Shown in pieces: positions 57,954 to 64,000 of a stretch of DNA of 64,000 nt. Below the pieces are notes generated by a model. That model was not told where the DNA came from and made no database searches. It saw nothing but the letters and a program-made list of their open reading frames with translations. The first letter of the stretch is position 1. Every line of letters starts with the position of its first letter. Both the position numbers and the translations under genes were made by a program. The stretch spans positions 16,795-80,794 of the forward strand of contig JAQCEQ010000005.1 in NCBI GenBank assembly GCA_027618565.1. The letters run 5' to 3'. The DNA is from Planctomycetota bacterium. GTDB taxonomy: Bacteria; Planctomycetota; Phycisphaerae; Phycisphaerales; SM1A02.

Positions 57954-58802
57954 TCACTTTGGTGAAGTCTGCGAAATCTGGCTGGAATCGAGCCTCGGAA
58001 ACCCAGCCCCCCCCAGTTCCTTCTTCGCCAGCAGCAGGTAGTTGAACCCACGCAGGAAGAAGTTGCCGTCCTCGGCGGCCCGGCGCCAGTTGCCGCGGTC
58101 CAGCTTGGAGTTTCGACGCTCGATGCAGATGATGTCGATCCCCTTGAAGCGCTTCATGAGGCGCGCCCAGAGTTCAAAGCCGATGGGGAGGAAGGTCCCC
58201 GAGCCGCTGCCGGGATCGGTCCCCTTGCGCTTCTTCCAGGAGTCGCTCACATAGATGGCGATGTACCGTCGGTCACGCAAGACTCGGTGCGCCTCGGCGA
58301 TCGCTGCGTCCATCGCGTCCAGGTATTCGTTCCCGTCGAGGCGACCGATGCAGTCTGCCTCCTGCGAATACGCGATGTGCGAGGCATACGGCGGATCCAT
58401 GAAAATGCAGTCCACGGAAGCGTCGGGGAGCGGGAGGTGTCGGGCGTCGCCCCGCAAGATGTCGTCTCGCGCGGGGGCCAGGTCAAACCCCTTCCCCTGC
58501 CTGCCAAGGTCGGCGCACACATCCAGCGTGGTGCCGCTGCCGCAGAATGGATCCAGCACTCGATCTCCCTCTCGCGTGTATCGCTGCAGGACCTGCCAGA
58601 TCACCCAGCTGGGTGTGGCGCCCATGTAATCCTTGTCGCCCTGCATGCGTCGGCCGTCGCTGCCGACATAGTGCTGGCTGGGGTACGACCATAGCGTGGT
58701 GGGCATCACGCGCAGCGTTGGCAAGCGTTCGCGCACGCGCGGCTCGGAGTCGGCACGCCGCTTCTTCTCGGGGCGCGGCTCGCGGTGTTGTCGCTCTTCC
58801 AC
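57954..58802 (-). CDS. Site-specific DNA methyltransferase (N4-cytosine/N6-adenine type)
   Basis: The 282-residue protein has the AdoMet-binding DPFCGSGTTLDV (~84-95) before the catalytic FMDPPYASHI (DPPY 136-139). The DPPY tetrad marks amino-group methyltransferases. The N-terminal GATPSWVIWQVLQRYTREGDRVLDPF resembles the lead-in of many orphan DNA modification methylases. No restriction endonuclease gene is adjacent, so it may be an orphan regulator of DNA methylation or could act on RNA; a wide RsmD/Trm11-like role is less likely. Start is GTG 58802 (MEERQH) or GTG 58829. It diverges from the MscS gene. Confidence 0.82.
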   Translation of the reverse strand: MEERQHREPRPEKKRRADSEPRVRERLPTLRVMPTTLWSYPSQHYVGSDGRRMQGDKDYMGATPSWVIWQVLQRYTREGDRVLDPFCGSGTTLDVCADLGRQGKGFDLAPARDDILRGDARHLPLPDASVDCIFMDPPYASHIAYSQEADCIGRLDGNEYLDAMDAAIAEAHRVLRDRRYIAIYVSDSWKKRKGTDPGSGSGTFLPIGFELWARLMKRFKGIDIICIERRNSKLDRGNWRRAAEDGNFFLRGFNYLLLAKKELGGAGFPRLDSSQISQTSPK

Positions 58803-58849
58803 GCGGGAAGCGTATCGACAGCCACTCACCAGTGGGGTAACTTGACGGC

Positions 58850-59974
58850 ATGCGCGAGTGGCTGCACACCATCCTGCCGGCGTGGGCGAAGGACGCCCCG
58901 TTCCTCCTTGAGAACTGGCAGTGGGTGGCGTTGGCCATGATCTTCACTGGCTTATTGGCCATCGATGTGCTGGCCCGGTTCCTGCTCTCCGGCATCCCGC
59001 CGTTGCTGGGGAAGCGGCTGGGACTCCCGGCGCACCGACTCCAGGGGCTGCGCAGTTGCGTTCGACCCCTCGCGGCCTCCGTCGGCGCAGCGAGTTTCGT
59101 GCTGATCGTGCCAGAATTGGAGTTGCAGGGACAGGCGGCGGGCATCGCGGATGGATTGGGTCGCGCCATCCTGACATTGGCCCTCGCCTGGTTGGCGTTC
59201 CGAGTCGTGGATGTCCTCGGGGACATGGCCGGCGAACGCGTGGCGAAGAGCACGAACCAGTTGGACGACCTGCTGGTCCCCCTCATACGCAAGAGCCTCA
59301 AGACGCTGGTGGTGATCTTTGGGGTCATCTACTTTGCCATCAGCGTCAAGTTGGAAATCACTCCGCTGCTCACGGGACTGGGAATCTCATCGCTGGCGAT
59401 CGGGTTCGCTGCGAAAAGCACCGTGGAGAATCTGTTTGGATCCATGACCGTGATCCTGGATCGACCGTTCCAGATCGGGGACTGGGTGGTCATCGGAAGC
59501 GTGGAGGGGACCGTGGAGTCGATGGGCCTGAGATCGACTCGAGTGCGGACCTTCTACGACTCGCAAGTGGTGATCCCCAACAGCACCCTGCTCTCGGCGA
59601 ATGTCGATAACTACGGGCGACGACGGTTCCGCCGCTGGCGCACCATGCTGGGCGTGGAGTACGGAACGCCTCCGGAGCGGCTGGATGCGTTTGTCACGGC
59701 GATGCGCGACTTGTTCGCGTCACAGCCCAACGCACGGCCCGACAGAAATCACATCGTCGTGAACGAGTTCGCCGACTCCAGCATCAACATCCTGGTCTAT
59801 GTGTTCTTCGAGGCCAAGGACTGGGAGACCGAGCTGGCGTCGCGCCAGCGGTTCATCCTGGACATCATGCGCCTCGCCGAGAAGATGAATGTGGCATTCG
59901 CGTTCCCCTCGCGCACGATCTACATGGCGGCGGGCAGCGATGGCGGCGCGACGCTCGCTCCGACTTCAACCTGA
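58850..59974 (+). CDS. MscS-family mechanosensitive channel
   Basis: The 374-residue protein opens under membrane tension to release solutes after hypo-osmotic shock. Hydrophobic segments lie near residues 21-45, 78-90, 105-123 and 152-170, then the MscS pore helix: LLTGLGISSLAIGFAAKSTVENLFGSMTVILDRPFQIGDWVVI (~176-218), with alternating Ala/Gly packing, and the beta domain (VEGTVESMGLRSTRVRTFYDSQVVIPNSTL). More helices than E. coli MscS (three), so closer to YnaI/YbdG-like members. The soluble C-terminal alpha-beta domain is complete. Confidence 0.92.
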   Translation: MREWLHTILPAWAKDAPFLLENWQWVALAMIFTGLLAIDVLARFLLSGIPPLLGKRLGLPAHRLQGLRSCVRPLAASVGAASFVLIVPELELQGQAAGIADGLGRAILTLALAWLAFRVVDVLGDMAGERVAKSTNQLDDLLVPLIRKSLKTLVVIFGVIYFAISVKLEITPLLTGLGISSLAIGFAAKSTVENLFGSMTVILDRPFQIGDWVVIGSVEGTVESMGLRSTRVRTFYDSQVVIPNSTLLSANVDNYGRRRFRRWRTMLGVEYGTPPERLDAFVTAMRDLFASQPNARPDRNHIVVNEFADSSINILVYVFFEAKDWETELASRQRFILDIMRLAEKMNVAFAFPSRTIYMAAGSDGGATLAPTST

Positions 59975-59997
59975 CGGCGGGCGCAGAGTCCACAACC

Positions 59998-61776
59998 TCA
60001 GTTTGACGGCGGGCTGGAAGCCGGCGCATTGGCGAAGCAGTCCGGCGCCGACACCTTCCCCTTGGGCACGATTCCCAGCGACTCCATGCCTTGGATCGTC
60101 TCCGTCCAACGCTGCAGGGTCATCGTGCCAAGCGATTCGCTGGACATCCCGGGGGGCTGGATGAGAGGTCGCTCGGCCTCGCCAGCGAGATTCATTGCTT
60201 CGAGCGACATGGAAGGGTTCTTGGCTGCGATGGCCGGGTTGAACTTCGCCGGGTCCGCCAGGTACTCCTGCCAGCCGGTGCGGAGTGCCGCGACAAAGGC
60301 CCAAACGGTGTCGGGCGTCGTGCGAAGCGTCTCGCCCCGCACCGCGTAGACGGCGACATACGGGTTGAAGTAGGGCGCCACGCTGAAGACCTTGACCGGA
60401 ACGCCCTTGAGACTCAACTCCACTGGCTCCGCCGTGATGAAGATCTGCTGCGCGGATGTGGGGTCGGCCTCGAATGGGGCCATCGAACCGGCGTACGGCA
60501 CGAACTTCGCACGATCGTTCCCAAGTGTGGCGAAAAGGACCCGCACATACGGGAGCCCATCCTCCACGGCAATCGTTCCGCCTCCCGTCCACAGCGCCTC
60601 CAGGGAGTCGGCGGGGTTCGAGGCGTGCGCCATGATCCCGTACGGGCTCTCCACAAAGGTGGCGAAGACGCCCACGATGTCAGCCCCCTGCGCGCGCGCC
60701 GTCACGATCTGGTCGCCGCCCACCAGCGCGATGTCGCACACCCCCTGCGCGAGCAGTTGCGGCGTCGCGAGCGCAGCACCTCCCGAAATGAGTTCGACAG
60801 GGCGGCCGAGCGACGCGAACGCGCCCGACTGCACACCGGCATACAAGCCGCCAAACTCCGGCTCCGGAACCCAGTTGAGCTGGACGGTGAGCGGCTTGGC
60901 GGCGGCGGTGCCCCCCGGCGACACACCGGAGCCCGCGGGCTGGCTGTCGTTGCATCCGGTGAGTGCCAGGAGCGCCGCAGCGGCCAGGAGCAGCGAGCGG
61001 GCCGACGCGTGCCAACGGTGAAGGGTGAGTGTTCCCACGAGGCTGACGATACCGAACAAGACGAACCCGACGCCGGCGCCGAGCACGATGGCGGCGAACA
61101 CCATGTCCGTCCGGGACTGCCGGAGGCTGGACATGATGATGCTGCCGAGCGGTGCATTGTCGCCGATGTAGCCGCCCACGAACTCGCCGACGATGGCGCC
61201 GATCACGGCGAGGCCTGACGCAATCCGAAGCCCCGTCACGATGTTGGGGAGCGCGGCGGGGAACAGGAGCTTGCGCCATCGATTCCATCCGCGAATGCGA
61301 TAGAGGTCAAAGAGCTCCTTCCACTGCGGGTCGGTGGATCGAAGACCATCCACCGTGTTGGCGATGACCGGAAAGATGCTCACGATGACCGCGCTGGCCA
61401 GGCTGGTCCGGAGGCCGTAGCCGCACCAGATGACCAACAGCGGCGCAATCGCCACCAGCGGCACCATCTGCAAGAGGGTGGCGATCGGATAGGCGCTCCG
61501 CGTGAGCACGCGAGAACTGGCGATGACGCTCCCGACCAGCACGCCGAGGACGGCGCTGAGCGCCAAGCCGCCGAGCGCGGCGATGGCGGTGAACAGCGTC
61601 GCGCGCGCGAACATCGTGCCGTTCTGGACCATGGCCTCCAGTGACTCGAGCGGCGTGGGGAGGAGATAGGTTGGAATGTCGAAGATGGCATCGATCACTT
61701 CCCACGCGAGGGCGAGGAGCACGAGCAGCGCCAGCGGCGGCCAGGCCGTGGACCAGAGGCGGCGGACGAGGGTCAT
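59998..61776 (-). CDS. ABC importer permease fused to an NMT1/THI5-like lipoprotein binding domain
   Basis: The 592-residue protein joins two parts. Residues 1-255 are an SsuC/TauC/ThiX-type permease with about six helices and the ATPase-docking EAA loop (145-177, LYRIRGWNRWRKLLFPAALP). Residues 258-275 form an internal lipoprotein-type signal (ARSLLLAAAALLALTGC), with lipobox LTGC and Cys275, followed by a Ser/Gly linker. Residues ~295-592 are a substrate-binding protein of the NMT1/THI5 type (VQLNWVPEPEFGGLYAGVQSGAF, VCDIALVGGDQIVTARAQGADIVGVFATF). Such systems import thiamine precursors, taurine or sulfonates. The start overlaps the ATPase gene stop (ATGA). Substrate unknown. Confidence 0.88.
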   Translation of the reverse strand: MTLVRRLWSTAWPPLALLVLLALAWEVIDAIFDIPTYLLPTPLESLEAMVQNGTMFARATLFTAIAALGGLALSAVLGVLVGSVIASSRVLTRSAYPIATLLQMVPLVAIAPLLVIWCGYGLRTSLASAVIVSIFPVIANTVDGLRSTDPQWKELFDLYRIRGWNRWRKLLFPAALPNIVTGLRIASGLAVIGAIVGEFVGGYIGDNAPLGSIIMSSLRQSRTDMVFAAIVLGAGVGFVLFGIVSLVGTLTLHRWHASARSLLLAAAALLALTGCNDSQPAGSGVSPGGTAAAKPLTVQLNWVPEPEFGGLYAGVQSGAFASLGRPVELISGGAALATPQLLAQGVCDIALVGGDQIVTARAQGADIVGVFATFVESPYGIMAHASNPADSLEALWTGGGTIAVEDGLPYVRVLFATLGNDRAKFVPYAGSMAPFEADPTSAQQIFITAEPVELSLKGVPVKVFSVAPYFNPYVAVYAVRGETLRTTPDTVWAFVAALRTGWQEYLADPAKFNPAIAAKNPSMSLEAMNLAGEAERPLIQPPGMSSESLGTMTLQRWTETIQGMESLGIVPKGKVSAPDCFANAPASSPPSN

Positions 61777-62549
61777 CGCGCCTTCCCCTGGAGTGCGCGT
61801 GAGAGTTGTTCAAGCACGGCGTGGAACGCCGGTGCGTCGCGGGTGCCCCAGCCGCGCTCGCCAAGCGGGACCGGAATCTCGTCGGCAAAACCACCGCGTC
61901 CCGCCTCCAGGAGCAGCACGCGATCACTGCAGTAGGCGGCTTCGGACAGGCTGTGTGTCACCATGACGACTGTGGGGCGGAGTTCCTCGCACAGTCCGCG
62001 CATCAGCGAGTCCATCATGGCGCGGGTGAGCTCATCCAGTCCGCTGCAGGGTTCGTCCAGGAGGAGCAGCGCGGGCTCCGTGACCAGCGCGCGCGCCAAT
62101 GCCGCACGCATCTTCATGCCTCCGGAGAGCTGCGCGGGATAGTGGGAGGCGCGGTCGCCCAGGCCGACTCGTTCCAGCATCTGACGCGCACGCGCATCGC
62201 GCTCGGCACTCGCCAGGCCAGTCGATTCCAGCGGCAGTGCCACATTGTCAAGCGTCGTCCGCCACGGAAGGAGTCGATGCTCCTGGAAGCACATCCCAAG
62301 CCGCCCGATGCCTGAAATCGTCCCTGCGTCTGCGTCGGCCAGACCCGCGATCACACGCAGCAGCGTGGTCTTCCCGCATCCCGATCTGCCGATGATCGTC
62401 GCCCACTCTCCCGGTTGCACGGTGAGGTCAATGTCGCGAAGGACGGAATCGTCGCCAAATGACTTGGCGATTCCCCGGAGCGTGAGCACAGGGACCGGTT
62501 CCGTCGAGGACGTGGCGGTTGCTCGCAGCGAAAGCGGCTGACCCTGCAT
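61773..62549 (-). CDS. ABC importer ATP-binding protein (SsuB/TauB/ThiZ type)
   Basis: The 258-residue ATPase has Walker A GRSGCGKTTL (~54-63), the Q-loop CFQEHRLLPWRT, signature LSGGMKMRAALARAL, Walker B LLLLDEPCSGLD and the switch His in VVMVTHSLSEAAYCSDR. CFQE.RLLPW is characteristic of the nitrate/sulfonate/taurine/HMP importer subfamily. It precedes and is coupled to the permease-binding protein fusion, completing a two-gene importer. No TPP riboswitch-like sequence was found in the upstream 30 bases. Confidence 0.93.
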   Translation of the reverse strand: MQGQPLSLRATATSSTEPVPVLTLRGIAKSFGDDSVLRDIDLTVQPGEWATIIGRSGCGKTTLLRVIAGLADADAGTISGIGRLGMCFQEHRLLPWRTTLDNVALPLESTGLASAERDARARQMLERVGLGDRASHYPAQLSGGMKMRAALARALVTEPALLLLDEPCSGLDELTRAMMDSLMRGLCEELRPTVVMVTHSLSEAAYCSDRVLLLEAGRGGFADEIPVPLGERGWGTRDAPAFHAVLEQLSRALQGKAR

Positions 62550-62578
62550 GCGAGGGGAAGGCTAGCCTGCCAAGGTCG

Positions 62579-63907
62579 ATGACCGACGCGTGTGCCCCCA
62601 TGCAACCCACTCGCCCGGGGGAACGCGACCAGTCGCTGGACTTCGTTCGAGGCATCGCGCTCCTGGGAATCGGCGTCGTGAACGGCGCGTTCTTCTTCAC
62701 GCCGTTCATGCACGCCGTGCACCCACCGGTCGCTGAATGGGATTCGTGGTTGACGCGGGCCACCTGGTTCGTCAACTGCGCCTTGTTTCAGGGCAAGTTC
62801 ATCGCGCTCTTCAGCCTGCTGTTTGGGTTGGGATTGGCGATGCAGCTGGATCGCGCCTCCGCCACGGGGACCAAACGATGGCGATTCGCGATGCGACGGC
62901 TGCTGGTGCTGGCAGGCTTCGGCCTGGCTCATGCGATGCTCATCTGGTACGGCGACATCCTGTTCGCGTATTCACTGACGGCGTGGATCGTGGTCTTCAC
63001 GAGTCGTCTTCCTGACCGTTGGGTGGGACGACTGGCGGTGCTGGCGCTGTGCGTGATGCCGACATGCCTGGGTACGGCGGTCGCGGTGCAGGCGGTGTTC
63101 CCGGAAGTGATGGCGGCGTTTCAGCCACCGGTGGCGGGAGCCTCGGAGGAACCGGCGGTGGAAGGCTCGGCTGAAGCATCGGCGGAGGCTGAGGTCGTTC
63201 CCGCACCCCGAGGCTGGGACGCGATGGTGGCGGCGATGGGCGACCCGAACAACCCCGCGTGGATCGAGGCGGAGACGGTGGCCATGCAAGCCGGCCCGCC
63301 AGTCGATCGGCAACTCTTCCGGAGCGTCCACTGGGCGTACGCGCTGCTCTTGTGGCCGATGTGGGGATTCCACAGCGCGGGCATGATGCTGGTCGGCGCG
63401 TGGCTGTGGAGGAAGCGCGCGATGGCCTTTGGACCGGCCGCAGCCGCGGTGCTACGACGCCTGCGCACGATCGGGCTGCTTGTCGGGCTCCCCTGCTCGC
63501 TCATTGGCACGGCACTCTTGCTTGGCGACCCGATGGCGGAAGAACAACTCGGGGCACTGGGGAGCCTGCTGTTCATCGCCGGCATGAGCACCCTGCCGCT
63601 GGCGTACTTCCCGATTCTCCTGGGGATGGGACGAGCGCTTCGCGGCTGGTTCGTCCAGCATGTCGCCGCGATCGGGCGAATGTGCCTGACGGCGTACATC
63701 GGGACCAGCCTGCTCGCCGCATTCATCGCGGAGGGATGGGGGCTGGGCTATTTCGGGCGCTTGAGCTACACGGCGATCACCTTGATTCCGGTAGCCATCT
63801 GGGTTTTCTGGCTCTTCGCATGCCAACCCTGGCTGGCTCGACACCCCTTCGGCCCGCTTGAGTGGCTCTGGCGGCGACTGGAGTACGGGGGCAACGGAAC
63901 GGAGTAA
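62579..63907 (+). CDS. DUF418 family membrane protein (YeiB-like)
   Basis: The 442-residue polytopic protein begins near ERDQSLDFVRGIALLGIGVVNGAFF, the DUF418/DUF1624-type opening (D-x-x-R-G-hydrophobic-hydrophobic-G), and ends with the DUF418 block LPLAYFPILLGMGRAL...VAAIGRMCLTAYIGTSLLA...YGPLEWLWRRLEYG-like (here FGPLEWLWRRLEYG). A hydrophilic loop rich in Glu/Ala/Ser (~185-215) interrupts the helices. The family is found in many bacteria, with possible transport or acyl-transfer links, but no proven function. Start ATG 62579 or ATG 62600. It diverges from the importer operon with 29 bases between starts. Confidence 0.85.
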   Translation: MTDACAPMQPTRPGERDQSLDFVRGIALLGIGVVNGAFFFTPFMHAVHPPVAEWDSWLTRATWFVNCALFQGKFIALFSLLFGLGLAMQLDRASATGTKRWRFAMRRLLVLAGFGLAHAMLIWYGDILFAYSLTAWIVVFTSRLPDRWVGRLAVLALCVMPTCLGTAVAVQAVFPEVMAAFQPPVAGASEEPAVEGSAEASAEAEVVPAPRGWDAMVAAMGDPNNPAWIEAETVAMQAGPPVDRQLFRSVHWAYALLLWPMWGFHSAGMMLVGAWLWRKRAMAFGPAAAAVLRRLRTIGLLVGLPCSLIGTALLLGDPMAEEQLGALGSLLFIAGMSTLPLAYFPILLGMGRALRGWFVQHVAAIGRMCLTAYIGTSLLAAFIAEGWGLGYFGRLSYTAITLIPVAIWVFWLFACQPWLARHPFGPLEWLWRRLEYGGNGTE

Positions 63908-64000
63908 ACGGAGAGAAAGACGTCGTGTTATCGGACGAGACTTTGCGCTGTTCTGCCGTCGTAATCGGATCAAGAGGGCCGGTCCAGCCCCATTTCGGCT

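Noticed and set aside
62550..62578. Possible TPP riboswitch before the THI5-like importer
   Set aside because: Only 29 bases separate the divergent starts and no CUGAGA or thi-box sequence is present.

Overview
The window reads as chromosomal DNA of a high-GC Gram-negative bacterium of the Planctomycetota, most likely class Phycisphaerae. The grounds are: kdsB (Kdo, hence a lipopolysaccharide-type outer membrane); secreted proteins ending in the Phycisphaerae-style tails 'CPADINGSGAIDGVDLG...SSWG' and 'DCNRNGLDDLSELASG'; pseudopilin-type secretion genes; a divergent CTP synthase; and a 23S-5S rRNA pair with no 16S gene beside it, as reported for several planctomycetes. The assignment is inferred from protein style, not from a database search. 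No insertion sequence, prophage, integrase or CRISPR array is visible; this is core or housekeeping chromosome with some unusual genes.

Layout. 1-10 kb: end of an unknown gene, kdsB, an M1 aminopeptidase, pyrG, tRNA-Met/Ile2(CAU), a 44-aa membrane ORF with tRNA-Arg(CCU), a large protein with two cysteine-peptidase-like regions, trmL, and a pseudopilin. 10-20 kb: a CpxP/Spy-like secreted protein, mrp, then a minus-strand run with a persulfide dioxygenase-rhodanese protein, kbl and tdh (threonine catabolism), a Tat-exported TIM-barrel protein, guaA and dprA. 20-27 kb: malate dehydrogenase, tRNA-Ile(GAU), two CNNM/CBS proteins, an HscB-like J-protein, an FHA-GspE/PilB ATPase and an RRM protein. 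27.4-30.5 kb: 5S and 23S rRNA, with terminator, promoter and a long-range processing stem.

30.8-36.5 kb: a three-gene pilus/secretion platform operon whose first gene fuses PilM to a PilN-like segment. 36.6-45.2 kb: a multi-S1-domain RNA-binding protein, a membrane protein, an M20 peptidase, then a coupled set of a large membrane protein, an ABC ATPase and NAD kinase. 45.2-50.8 kb: a secreted trypsin-like protease with dockerin-like tail, serS, a DUF3592-like protein and gapA. 50.8-55.6 kb: a tightly coupled plus-strand operon of an ionotropic-glutamate-receptor-like channel, a BtpA-family protein, a class IV aminotransferase, a CoaX-like kinase and an MnmE-like GTPase with a degenerate G domain. 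55.5-64 kb: fabI, tRNA-Arg(UCG), a beta-helix protein, a DNA methyltransferase, an MscS channel, an ABC importer whose permease and lipoprotein binding protein are one polypeptide, and a DUF418 membrane protein.

Many neighbouring genes overlap by ATGA or GTGA, so translational coupling is widespread. Some genes have clear Shine-Dalgarno sites (AAGGAG, GGAGA); others have a TANNNT hexamer 8-11 nt before the start codon and no Shine-Dalgarno, which suggests leaderless mRNAs. The strongest leads are the channel operon at 50.8-55.6 kb, the PilM-PilN fusion, the permease-lipoprotein fusion and the unlinked 23S-5S unit with its processing stem.
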